In this document: positions 8,953 through 17,008 of the stretch, in pieces
Position numbering within the stretch: the stretch's first letter is position 1
Layout of the letters: the number at the start of each line of letters is the position of its first letter
Assembly: GCF_000730565.1 (NCBI RefSeq)
Contig: NZ_BBIQ01000005.1
Coordinates: 186,001 to 250,000, forward strand
Length of the DNA stretch: 64,000 nucleotides
Reading direction: 5' to 3'
Origin: Pseudomonas fulva NBRC 16637 = DSM 17717
GTDB lineage: Bacteria > Pseudomonadota > Gammaproteobacteria > Pseudomonadales > Pseudomonadaceae
Position numbers and translations under genes: made by a program
Notes under the pieces: model-generated
The model's database searches: none
What the model saw: the letters and a program-made list of their open reading frames with translations, nothing else
Told to the model about the DNA's origin: nothing

Positions 8953-10080
8953 GGCATTGGCGCTGCTGAGCAACTGGCGCTTGAGCCCGGCGATCAGGTC
9001 GGTCTGGGTGACCACCCCTACCAGCACGTCGCCGTCGAGCACCGGCAGGCAGTGCAGCCCCTGCTCGCACAGCAGCGGCAGCAGGCGCTCCAACGGGTGT
9101 TGGCTGCTGACACTGACGACCCGGCGGCTCATCACCTGCGCCATGCGCACGGGCTTGCGCCCGAACAGCCCCCGCCAGCTCAAACGCGCCTGCTGCATCG
9201 CCGGGCCTACCAGGTCGCTCAGGCTGACGATCCCCACCAATGCGCCGTCCTGCACCACCGGCAGGGTCTTGACATGATGGCTGTCGAGCAGCTTCCAGGC
9301 TTGCTGCAAGGTGGTGTCAGGGCTGACGAACTGTACGTCCTTCGACATCACCGACGCCGCCGTGATGCCCCCTAGGCTGCGCTGCAGGGCGTGCTGCTCG
9401 GTGGCGAGGATGATGCGCTCCAACTCGTCACGGGTTACGTCGACGAACTCGCCCAACTCTTCCAACGCCTGATCCAGATCTTCACTGCGGATGCCAACGC
9501 GCTCACTTGGCAGCGGGTCGTGAGTGTGGTGCAAATCCTTACGCGGTGCAGCGCCTTTGGGGTAGCGCACACCGGTCAAGCGGTTATAGACGATGGCCAC
9601 CGCGACGAGAATCAGCGCGTTGAGCAGTACCGGCTCCAGCAGATGGTCACCCAGGGCGGTCAGCCCTGGGTCGGCCAGAACCGCACTGACCGCCACTGCG
9701 CCACCGGGCGGGTGCAGGCAGCGCAGCAAGCACATCACCAGGATGGACAGACCCAGGGCCGCGGCAGCGACCCAAAGCCCGGGACCAAAACCGCCCCGCA
9801 TTGCCAAGCCAACGATGCCGGCCAAGGCATAGCTGCCAAGCACTGGCCAAGGCTGTGCCAGGGGGCCTGAATGAACGGCGAACACCAGCACCGCCGAGGC
9901 TGCCAACGGCCCGAGCAGGTGCAAGGCGATATCCGGGCCATAAGCCAGGCTCGTGAGCCAGCCTGCCAGGAACAGGCCGACCAATGCGCCGACACCGGCA
10001 CGCAGCCATTGGGTGGGAGGGATGTTCATGGGAGCGGGTAATAGCCACTGCAGAAGACGTTCGGTACGCGAGGCAGGCAT
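8926..10080 (-). CDS. HPP family membrane protein with CBS domain pair
   Basis: A 384-residue protein. The first 170 residues hold four or more hydrophobic segments with the family HPP motif (CLHPPGGAVAVS). After a charged linker, residues about 240-370 form two CBS domains (VMSKDVQFV...TLPVVQDGALVGIVSLSDL and VMSRRVVSV...LPVLDGDVLVGVVTQTDL), which usually bind adenine nucleotides. HPP proteins are thought to be transporters, with nitrite reported for plant and cyanobacterial members; the substrate here is unknown. A second possible start lies at 10029. The stop overlaps the LysR gene by 27 bases. Confidence 0.88.
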   Translation of the reverse strand: MPASRTERLLQWLLPAPMNIPPTQWLRAGVGALVGLFLAGWLTSLAYGPDIALHLLGPLAASAVLVFAVHSGPLAQPWPVLGSYALAGIVGLAMRGGFGPGLWVAAAALGLSILVMCLLRCLHPPGGAVAVSAVLADPGLTALGDHLLEPVLLNALILVAVAIVYNRLTGVRYPKGAAPRKDLHHTHDPLPSERVGIRSEDLDQALEELGEFVDVTRDELERIILATEQHALQRSLGGITAASVMSKDVQFVSPDTTLQQAWKLLDSHHVKTLPVVQDGALVGIVSLSDLVGPAMQQARLSWRGLFGRKPVRMAQVMSRRVVSVSSQHPLERLLPLLCEQGLHCLPVLDGDVLVGVVTQTDLIAGLKRQLLSSANASERRIPAL

Positions 10081-10226
10081 GTCGTTTCGGGTTCTGTATA
10101 GGTCTGGACGAAAAAGGAACCGTAAGCCTTGGCCAGTGGTGCGCGGTATTGACAGTTGTCTTGGACGCCGGCGAGCGAAGGCTACGAGGAGCGATTCTGC
10201 CGAGCGACGTCGATTTGGGCTAATTC

Positions 10227-10256
10227 AAAAAAATGTGGCAGTGGTGCATTTTTTTT
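10227..10256. terminator. A/T-flanked inverted repeat between two leftward genes
   Basis: AAAAAAATG and CATTTTTTT face each other across an 11-base GC-containing loop. Because the arms are A and T runs it could end transcription in either direction, but the stem is weak. It sits in the 239-base gap between the HPP-CBS start and the histidine kinase stop, just after the two-component operon is... read from the other side; nothing else was recognised in this gap. Confidence 0.3.
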
Positions 10257-10319
10257 GCAGTACAGCTGTTTGCCTGCTGGGAAGGGGGAACCGGGCCGCG
10301 CTGTGGGACTCAGCGCTGG

Positions 10320-11639
10320 TCACAGGCTACGGCGCGGCAATTGGATATCCACACGCAATCCGCCCATCGGGCTTTCTAGCAGTTGCAGCTGCCCACCCCA
10401 GGCCTGGACGATGTCACGCACGATGCCCAGCCCCAGACCATGCCCATCGACTTCCTCGTCAAGGCGAGAGCCCCGTTCGAGCACTTGCACACGTTGCTGA
10501 TAGGGGATGCCAGGGCCATCGTCGTCGACCCACAGCTGGTAATGGTCCTCGGAGGTTGCGATGCCCAGGTGTACCTCACTGTCCGCCCATTTGCAGGCGT
10601 TATCCAGCAGGTTGCCCAGCAGTTCCAGCATGTCTTCGCGATCCCAGGGCAGCAGCAGGCCAGATGGCACGGCATGGCTCAGCACCAGGCCCTCGCCATG
10701 GATCATGCCCAAGGTGCTCAGCAACCCTGGCAACTCCTCATCACAGGCAAATTGCGCACCTGGCAACGCATCGCCTGCCAGGCGTGCGCGGTTGAGCTCG
10801 CGGGCCAGGCGCTGCTCGATCTGCTGCAACTGCTCGCGCATCTGTGCACGGACCTCAGGCAAGCCCTGCAGGCGCTCGTTGGACGCCAGGCTAAGCAGTA
10901 CCGCCAGGGGTGTTTTCAGGGCATGGCCCAGGTTGCCCAGTGCATTGCGCGAGCGTCGCAGGCTGTCTTCGGTATGGCTGAGCAAATGGTTGATCTGGCC
11001 AACCAACGGCACCAGCTCACTGGGTACTTGGGCATCGAGTTGGGAGCGCTGACCCTGCTGCAACTGGGCGATTTGCTGTCGAGCCCGCTCCAGTGGGCGC
11101 AGCGAGCGGGTGACGGTCATGCGCTGAAGCACCAGCACCAGGGCCAGCGCGACCAGGCCCATGCCCAGCCCAATTTGCTGAAGGCGCCGGAAGCCTTGGC
11201 GGACAGGCGAGTAATCTTGGGCGACACTGATGGATATATCCTGCCCCAGGCGCCGGTAATCAGCACGCAGCGTCAGCAACTCCTGCCCCTCAGGACCAAG
11301 CTCGTGCCGGTCCGACAGACCAGGGGCCGACGGTTTGGGCAGGTTCATGTCCCACAAGGAGCGTGAACGCCAAGTGCCTTGGGCAAAGTCGATGCGAAAG
11401 TAGTAGCCAGAAAACGGCCGCTGGTAAGCCGCCGAGATGCGTTGCTCGTCGAGCTGCATGCCTGCAGGCCCGCGCACCAGTGCTACCAGCAGGTTCTCGC
11501 TTTCGTTGCGCAGGCCGTTTTCCAGGTAGCGTTGCAACCCGGCTTCGAACAGCCATAGCGTCAGCTGCGCCAGTACCACCCCGACTACCACCAGCACGGC
11601 AATCAGGCCCAGGCTGAGCCGCGCCTGGATCGACTTCAC
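10320..11639 (-). CDS. Membrane sensor histidine kinase
   Basis: A 439-residue kinase starting with GTG, which overlaps the stop of its response regulator as GTGA. It has a first membrane helix (about 7-30), a periplasmic part of about 130 residues, a second helix near 160-180, a HAMP-like linker, a dimerisation helix with His in [13 protein letters not shown], and an HATPase with N box LLDNACKWA and G boxes DDGPGIP and GLGLGIV. The arrangement resembles PhoQ-like kinases. It is the last gene of a four-gene leftward unit that begins with two PepSY proteins. Confidence 0.9.
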   Translation of the reverse strand: MKSIQARLSLGLIAVLVVVGVVLAQLTLWLFEAGLQRYLENGLRNESENLLVALVRGPAGMQLDEQRISAAYQRPFSGYYFRIDFAQGTWRSRSLWDMNLPKPSAPGLSDRHELGPEGQELLTLRADYRRLGQDISISVAQDYSPVRQGFRRLQQIGLGMGLVALALVLVLQRMTVTRSLRPLERARQQIAQLQQGQRSQLDAQVPSELVPLVGQINHLLSHTEDSLRRSRNALGNLGHALKTPLAVLLSLASNERLQGLPEVRAQMREQLQQIEQRLARELNRARLAGDALPGAQFACDEELPGLLSTLGMIHGEGLVLSHAVPSGLLLPWDREDMLELLGNLLDNACKWADSEVHLGIATSEDHYQLWVDDDGPGIPYQQRVQVLERGSRLDEEVDGHGLGLGIVRDIVQAWGGQLQLLESPMGGLRVDIQLPRRSL

Positions 11640-12304
11640 GCAGCGCTCCCGGCGTATAGGTAGCCCTGGCCGCGCCGTGTCTCGATCACCGTACGGCCAA
11701 GCTTGCGGCGCAAGTGGTTGACGTGAACCTCGAGCACGTTGGAGTCGCGCTCGGTCTCGCCATCGTAGAGGTGCTCAGCCAGGTGGCTTTTGGACAAGAT
11801 CTGCTGGGGATGCAACATGAAATAGCGCAACAGGCGAAATTCTGCAGCCGTGAGCTGAATATCGACGCCCTCGCGACTCACGCATTGGCGACGCTCGTCC
11901 AGATGCAAGCCGGCAGCTTCGAGCTTTGGCTGGTTGGCAAGCCCACGCGCGCGGCGCAGCAGCGCCTGAATGCGTAATTGCAATTCTTCGGGGTGAAAAG
12001 GTTTGCTGAGGTAATCGTCGGCGCCGGTCTTCAGGCCTTCGATGCGCTCGGCCCAGGAACCACGTGCCGTCAGGATGAGTACGGGTGTCAGTAGACCGCC
12101 TGCACGCCACTGCGCCAGGACTTCGAGGCCAGGCAACCCTGGCAGACCAAGGTCCAGGATGATCAGGTCGTACGGTTCGCACTGGCCCTGATAGACCGCA
12201 TCACGGCCATCGGCCAGCCAGTCGACGGCGTACCCCTGACGCTGCAGCGCCGTGGTGAGTTCGTCTGCCAACGGGACGTTATCCTCGACAAGCAACAAGC
12301 GCAT
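11636..12304 (-). CDS. OmpR-family response regulator
   Basis: A 222-residue regulator with a receiver (acidic VEDN, acceptor Asp51 in IILDLGLPG, Lys in LSKPF) and a C-terminal winged helix ([31 protein letters not shown]). It is of the QseB/PmrA type. It directly follows the PepSY gene with no spacer and overlaps the kinase start, so the pair is translated together. The signal may involve divalent cations or cationic peptides, as in related pairs, but nothing in the sequence proves this. Confidence 0.92.
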   Translation of the reverse strand: MRLLLVEDNVPLADELTTALQRQGYAVDWLADGRDAVYQGQCEPYDLIILDLGLPGLPGLEVLAQWRAGGLLTPVLILTARGSWAERIEGLKTGADDYLSKPFHPEELQLRIQALLRRARGLANQPKLEAAGLHLDERRQCVSREGVDIQLTAAEFRLLRYFMLHPQQILSKSHLAEHLYDGETERDSNVLEVHVNHLRRKLGRTVIETRRGQGYLYAGSAA

Positions 12305-12619
12305 TCAGTCATCTTCCTCATCTTTGAGCAGGGCGCCAGTAGCAGCATCGAGCTTGATTTCCCGTACTACGCCGTCAACCGTCAGCAACTCGACCTCGTA
12401 CTCATAGCGGTCGTCGTCTTCTTCAAGCTCTGCCTCCAGCAAACGCGCGCCTGGGTGACGGGCCATGGCCGTCTCCAGCAGGTGTTCTAGCGGTAGAATC
12501 ACGCCCTTCTGGCGCAAAGCCAGTGCCTCATCCTGGTCCAGGTCACGGGCAGCGGCCAGCGAGCACGCGGCCAGCAGGGCGAGGGCCAGATAGCGCGCTG
12601 CCCGTGGTGGTGGGTTCAT
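12305..12619 (-). CDS. PepSY domain protein, second of a pair
   Basis: A 104-residue exported protein with a signal peptide (hydrophobic YLALALLAACSLAAA, cleavage near residue 24) followed by one PepSY domain ending in the typical AATGALLKDEEDD. PepSY domains are small periplasmic modules often linked to inhibition of proteases or to sensing. Its ATG overlaps the previous stop as TGATG, so translation is coupled. Its position ahead of a two-component pair suggests a periplasmic accessory to the sensor. Confidence 0.85.
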   Translation of the reverse strand: MNPPPRAARYLALALLAACSLAAARDLDQDEALALRQKGVILPLEHLLETAMARHPGARLLEAELEEDDDRYEYEVELLTVDGVVREIKLDAATGALLKDEEDD

Positions 12620-12954
12620 CAGTTGTCTCGCTCATCCTTCAGCAGTTCACCGGTCTTGGCATCGAAGGCCACGTCCCACTCCACATTCTGGGGATCGCGC
12701 AGTTCGACCTTGTACACGTAGCGGCCGTATTCGTCTTCAAGTTCCGAGTCCTTGACGGTGGAACCCGGGTGCTTGGCAATCGCGGCCTTCTTGAGTTCAT
12801 CCAGGGACTTGATGGTCTTGTCGTTGACCAGTTTGACCACTTCGTCAGGCTGCACATCCTTGGCGAATGCAGCAGTGGCACCCAACGACAGGGCAGCGGC
12901 GGTGAACAGTGCAGTCAAGGTTTTCATCGTTCGTTTCTCCATAATGCTGTACAC
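12619..12954 (-). CDS. PepSY domain protein, first of a pair
   Basis: A 111-residue exported protein. The likely start is the internal ATG at residue 10 (base 12927, MKTLTALFTAAALSLGATAAFA), with an AGAAACGA stretch upstream, giving a mature domain of about 80 residues; the longer form is open from 12954. The PepSY fold is shown by HPGSTVKDSELEDEYGRYVY and AKTGELLKDE. It heads the leftward operon. The 150 bases up to the divergent patatin gene must hold both promoters. Confidence 0.82.
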   Translation of the reverse strand: MYSIMEKRTMKTLTALFTAAALSLGATAAFAKDVQPDEVVKLVNDKTIKSLDELKKAAIAKHPGSTVKDSELEDEYGRYVYKVELRDPQNVEWDVAFDAKTGELLKDERDN

Positions 12955-13102
12955 GTTGTCTACGCAATCAACATTAACCAGCAGTCCTTAACTCAACCTG
13001 AAAACAGCTGGCCGCATGATAGCGCAGCCGGCAGACACCCGGACACACCTCGAACTGCTGCATCACTCTATAATGCTGCGCCCGTCGCCGCAGAGGACCA
13101 CC

Positions 13103-14182
13103 ATGAGCGCCATACACGTCAAGTACCCCGCCCTTACCCTGAAGGCTGGCTATCGCGCCTTGCGCCAAATCAGAGAGCGCGGGCTGCAGGCTGTCGACGT
13201 CGGCGTGCTCCCAGGTGCAGCAGGGGGGCCGAAACCGTTGGGCATTCAGGGCCTGGACCTGGCGCTGTTCGGCCAGTTCCTGCCATCGGCCCCTCGCCCG
13301 CGCGCGCTGATCGGCGCATCGATTGGCGCCTGGCGCTTTGCAAGCGCCTGCCTTGACGACCCGGTTGCCGGGTTGCGGCGGCTAGGGGTGCTCTATACCG
13401 AGCAGGATTTTGCAAAAGGCGTCACCCCGGCCCAGATCACGCGCAGTTGCCAACGCATGCTCGATGACCTGTTGCAGGGTCGTGACGGCCAGGTGCTGGC
13501 GAACCCGGCGTACCGGTTGAACATCCTGGTCGTCAAAAGCCATGGCCAGCTCGCTCACGATCATCGCGGCCGACTGGGTATGGGCCTTGGCTCGGTGATC
13601 GCCAGCAACCTGCTGGGCAGATCTCGCCTGGCCCGACATTTCGAGCGCGTGATTCTGCACGACAGCCGCAGCCAGCCACCGCTTGATGCCCTGACGGATT
13701 TCCCGACGCGCTGCCTGCCGCTGGACCTGGCTAACCTGCGTCATGCCCTGCTTGCCTCGGGTTCGATCCCCATGGTCATGGAGGGAGTACGGGACATACC
13801 TGGAGCCGGCTCCGGTATGTACCGCGATGGCGGGCTGCTGGACTACCACCTTGACCTGCCCTACGGGGGCGATGACCTGGTGGTCTACCCGCACTTCACC
13901 GACAAGGTCGTCCCTGGCTGGTTCGACAAGGCCCTGCCGTGGCGCAAGGGCGATGCCAGGCGCCTGCAGAACGTACTGCTGCTGGCGCCCTCGCCGGCCT
14001 ACCTGGCAACCCTGCCTCACGGGAAGCTGCCCGATCGAAACGACTTCAAGCGCTTCATGGGCGATGCACCGGCGCGCAAGCGCTACTGGTACAAGGCCAT
14101 CGATGAAAGCCAACGCCTGGGCGATGAGTTTCTGGAATTGGTCGCCACCGGGCGGCTGCATGAACGACTGCAAGCCTTGTGA
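13103..14182 (+). CDS. Patatin-like phospholipase
   Basis: A 359-residue hydrolase. The catalytic Ser is in GASIGAWR, an intact GxSxG motif, and the catalytic Asp in the DGG motif of [11 protein letters not shown]. The N-terminal oxyanion region (PGAAGGPK) is a variant of the usual glycine-rich loop. The ATG at 13103 is chosen over upstream starts because it begins the conserved part, although the ribosome-binding site is weak. Substrate and role are unknown. A short gap to queD suggests separate expression or loose linkage. Confidence 0.85.
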   Translation: MSAIHVKYPALTLKAGYRALRQIRERGLQAVDVGVLPGAAGGPKPLGIQGLDLALFGQFLPSAPRPRALIGASIGAWRFASACLDDPVAGLRRLGVLYTEQDFAKGVTPAQITRSCQRMLDDLLQGRDGQVLANPAYRLNILVVKSHGQLAHDHRGRLGMGLGSVIASNLLGRSRLARHFERVILHDSRSQPPLDALTDFPTRCLPLDLANLRHALLASGSIPMVMEGVRDIPGAGSGMYRDGGLLDYHLDLPYGGDDLVVYPHFTDKVVPGWFDKALPWRKGDARRLQNVLLLAPSPAYLATLPHGKLPDRNDFKRFMGDAPARKRYWYKAIDESQRLGDEFLELVATGRLHERLQAL

Positions 14183-14234
14183 TGGGCATGCTGGTAAACT
14201 GCGCGCATTATTGATTCAGACAGAGTTTGACTGC

Positions 14235-14591
14235 GTGGAAATCTTCAAAGAATTTACGTTCGAATCCGCCCACCGCCTTCCCCATGTGCCCGAAGGCCAT
14301 AAATGCGGGCGTCTACATGGGCATTCGTTCAAGGTCGGCCTTCATCTGACGGGTCCACTCGATCCGCATACCGGCTGGATTCGCGACTTCGCCGAAATTA
14401 AGGCGGTGTTCAAACCCATCTACGAGCAGCTCGACCATAACTACCTGAACGACATCCCTGGCCTGGAAAACCCCACCAGCGAAGTCATTGCCAAATGGAT
14501 CTGGGATCAGGTCAAACCGTTGCTGCCAGAACTGTCCAAGGTGCGTATCCACGAGACGTGCACCAGTGGTTGCGAATACAGCGGGGACTGA
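14235..14591 (+). CDS. queD: 6-carboxytetrahydropterin synthase QueD
   Basis: A 118-residue enzyme of queuosine biosynthesis that makes 6-carboxy-5,6,7,8-tetrahydropterin from dihydroneopterin triphosphate. Zn-binding histidines are seen in ESAHRLP and LHGHSFK, the catalytic Cys in [10 protein letters not shown], and the C-terminal [10 protein letters not shown] is typical. The GTG start at 14235 gives exactly the family length and the usual [13 protein letters not shown] opening. Only the preceding patatin gene is close. Confidence 0.95.
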   Translation: MEIFKEFTFESAHRLPHVPEGHKCGRLHGHSFKVGLHLTGPLDPHTGWIRDFAEIKAVFKPIYEQLDHNYLNDIPGLENPTSEVIAKWIWDQVKPLLPELSKVRIHETCTSGCEYSGD

Positions 14592-14699
14592 GCCCGTAGG
14601 CAGGCTCGTCAAGCGCTGACGCTCACGCCCACAACGCCTTGCCTGGTCCGGCGTCCTGGGGACCCAGCAGCGAACCTGCCCCGATCCAACTCCACCCGA

Positions 14700-15938
14700 T
14701 CAGCAGCGGGCAGCCGTCTCCAGCACATGAATCGTTAGCGAACCGTGCTGCCCTTGCTGGCCCGTGATCAACCGACGGCCATGCTGGGGCCACAGCAACG
14801 TCGCAGGTCTGCCGCTCAAGTGCTGCAACTGCACATTGAGGACAGATGTACCTTCGTCCAAGGTTTTGGGATCAAGTCCTTCGAGCTTCCAGAGAAAGTC
14901 TGGGAGCGCTCGCTGGCTGGTCCAGCGCTTGGCCAGGCTTGTCGTCCAACCGCGCTGCTCTCTTAGGGTAAAGTCGAGGCGCCTGCCGTGACTGTCGAGC
15001 GGCCATAGCTCATAGACATGGCTGTTCCCATCGCTGTAGGCGGCAAACCAAAAGTGGTCGCATGCCATGCGAAATTCGGCGATGTTCCAGCGATTCCCAA
15101 AGAAATCATTCGTCTCGACCACTAGCCCAGCTCTGGGAGACCACTCGCTGCCTTCGTCGAACCTTGCCGTTACCAGGCCTCCTGCGGTTGATTCACCGTC
15201 AGGCCGCCACCAGGCACGTCCAATGAAGCTGTATTGAGGCTGAAATCTGTACCTGGCACGCGCCTTTTCCAGCGCCGTTCCCCAAGCCCACTCGCGAGCC
15301 TGATGACCATAGTCGAGAATCTCCAGTGCTATCCGGCCAGGCTCGCCGCGTACGGTATTGATGAGCGATGCGTCTGCTTCTTTATAGCGCCTTACGCGAT
15401 GCCCTTGGGCATTCTCCAGAATCAGGTTGCACATTCGCGCACCGCGCTTGATACCGGCGTAGTTCATCGCCTGCACCGACCATAAATGGGTGGGATTGGA
15501 AAGACGCGGCTGCCCGGCGCTTGGCTCATTCTCGCGTTTGACCGCAACGTACCCCGACACCGTAGAGGGATTGTTGTAGAGGATACGGTTTAACGGCCGC
15601 CACCCGCTGTCGTAAGGCCGGATTTCGTAGCACAACTTCGCCCCATCCTCCCCTGAGGCAGCAACGTAGGCACCGAACCAGAACAGCTCGCCATACCGGT
15701 GGCCGTCCTTGGTGTAGTCCTCTGGCGCCAGTTGCAGTGGCCCCTTTCCCTCGGGCTCAGCTCGCCAGTAGTTATACCAATGATCGTTGTGGATACCGGC
15801 CCCGCCGACGTGAAGCCACATAGGGGCAAGCTTGTCCTGGTAGTCCCACCATCGATCCGGCTGAATCAGCTCGTCGGTCAACTGCCACCAGCAGCGGGCA
15901 AGAAACGAGAGTTCAGGATGATAAATGTAGTCGGTCAT
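14700..15938 (-). CDS. Tryptophan-rich protein of unknown function with internal duplication
   Basis: 412 residues, no signal peptide or membrane helix, and I recognise no family. It is very rich in Trp and Tyr. It is built from two related halves. Half 1 opens at residue 9 with PELSFLARCWW and has LFWFGAY...YEIRPYDS at 85-111. Half 2 opens at residue 234 with PQYSFIGRAWW and has HFWFAAY...YELWPLDS at 295-316. The spacing suggests a tandem beta-rich or carbohydrate-binding-like module, but this is a guess. It stands alone between queD and a DUF1289 gene, with about 108 and 198 bases of non-coding DNA on either side, and looks like an accessory insertion. Confidence 0.75.
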   Translation of the reverse strand: MTDYIYHPELSFLARCWWQLTDELIQPDRWWDYQDKLAPMWLHVGGAGIHNDHWYNYWRAEPEGKGPLQLAPEDYTKDGHRYGELFWFGAYVAASGEDGAKLCYEIRPYDSGWRPLNRILYNNPSTVSGYVAVKRENEPSAGQPRLSNPTHLWSVQAMNYAGIKRGARMCNLILENAQGHRVRRYKEADASLINTVRGEPGRIALEILDYGHQAREWAWGTALEKARARYRFQPQYSFIGRAWWRPDGESTAGGLVTARFDEGSEWSPRAGLVVETNDFFGNRWNIAEFRMACDHFWFAAYSDGNSHVYELWPLDSHGRRLDFTLREQRGWTTSLAKRWTSQRALPDFLWKLEGLDPKTLDEGTSVLNVQLQHLSGRPATLLWPQHGRRLITGQQGQHGSLTIHVLETAARC

Positions 15939-16136
15939 GATGGCTCACTCTTGGGTCGCAATGTGAGCTAAACGCTAAGCAACGCCGGCCGCGCATTGCA
16001 GAAGGAAGCGCTCTACATCAAGAATGTCGAATCGATCGACCTGAGTTCACCCCCCGCTGGCACTGACCGAGGTCCCCCTTGAATCGCAAGCTCGACGCTA
16101 GTGGAGGGCCAAACAGCGAAGTAGAGGAGAAGACGA

Positions 16137-16604
16137 CTACTCCAACGCGCTGTTGAGAAACGATGGCGCGATGTAGCGCTGGTAATGCGCCTCTGACAAC
16201 AGAAAGAACTCACGATCAATCGCATCGCGCAGTTGCGGCAGTTCCCAGTCGCGGAACTCGGGCAGCAAGGCCATGCCGTAGGCCTCCAAATCCCGAATCA
16301 TGCGCGCGCCCCTGGCAATGAGCTGGTAGGCCCAGCAGTACTCGGACTGCTGCTCGACATACCGTATGGCACGCTGCTCCAGTTGCTGGCGCAGCACGCC
16401 TTTGTCGAACACCTCAAGCTTGGCCATCATCACCTGAACCAGCAGTTGCTCCAGGCGTAACCAAACCGCGCGTTTCTGCGCATCGTCGTAGCCATTCCAG
16501 TGGATGACCTCATGGTGGAATCGCTTGCATCCCCGGCATACGGTGTCCCCATAAACCGTGGAACACAGGCCGACGCAGGGCGTTTTGATGGACTTGTTGG
16601 ACAT
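16137..16604 (-). CDS. DUF1289 domain-containing protein
   Basis: 155 residues. The N-terminal 50 residues are a DUF1289 module with four cysteines (PCVGLCS...VCRGCKRFHHE), likely a small metal-binding knuckle. The rest is a helical region conserved in pseudomonads as far as I recall. The start at 16604 begins the conserved part. A start at 16640 has a better ribosome-binding site (AAAGGG) and would add 12 residues. Function unknown. It is divergent from acnB. Confidence 0.8.
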   Translation of the reverse strand: MSNKSIKTPCVGLCSTVYGDTVCRGCKRFHHEVIHWNGYDDAQKRAVWLRLEQLLVQVMMAKLEVFDKGVLRQQLEQRAIRYVEQQSEYCWAYQLIARGARMIRDLEAYGMALLPEFRDWELPQLRDAIDREFFLLSEAHYQRYIAPSFLNSALE

Positions 16605-16667
16605 GAAATACAACGGCTTGAAGGTGGAGTACGCGGCCATGTTAGCCCTTTGTCTAACCAGGGTCAC

Positions 16668-17008
16668 CCGCTAAAGTCATCATCGCCGCCTTACCTTCCA
16701 GCGATTTATACCGTAGAATCATCCGGCCTTTTCGAAGGCAACAATGTCCGTTGGAAGCTGTTTTCAAAGCGTCACGAGCACAGTTGATCCGGCAGAACGA
16801 CGTTGGTCCGGGCCTGCATCCCCGCAGGCCCGAGCCAGCCCTCATCAGATACTCGTTCTGCAGGCGTAAAACTTTGAAAGCAGCTTCCGCAAGGATTTCT
16901 TGCGACCCTGGCCAGGCGGCCCAAGAAGCCATGACGGCGCATGGGTGCAAGGAATGCCGGATGAGCGTCCCGGACCCCTTAAAGGGGCCACTGATGAGGG
17001 AAATAACT
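16668..17008 (+). other. Long acnB leader
   Basis: 341 bases without a convincing gene. It contains a perfect 9-bp hairpin at 16809-16832 (CGGGCCTGC / GCAGGCCCG, loop ATCCCC, no T run) and a second imperfect one, CCCCTT/AAGGGG, at 16974-16989 just ahead of the acnB ribosome-binding site. The second could influence translation. An ATG-initiated frame runs through but has no ribosome-binding site. Confidence 0.4.

Noticed and set aside
16751..17008. N-terminal extension of AcnB by about 86 residues
   Set aside because: The added stretch is basic and lacks similarity to AcnB, and a GTG at 17009 with a good ribosome-binding site gives the exact family start.
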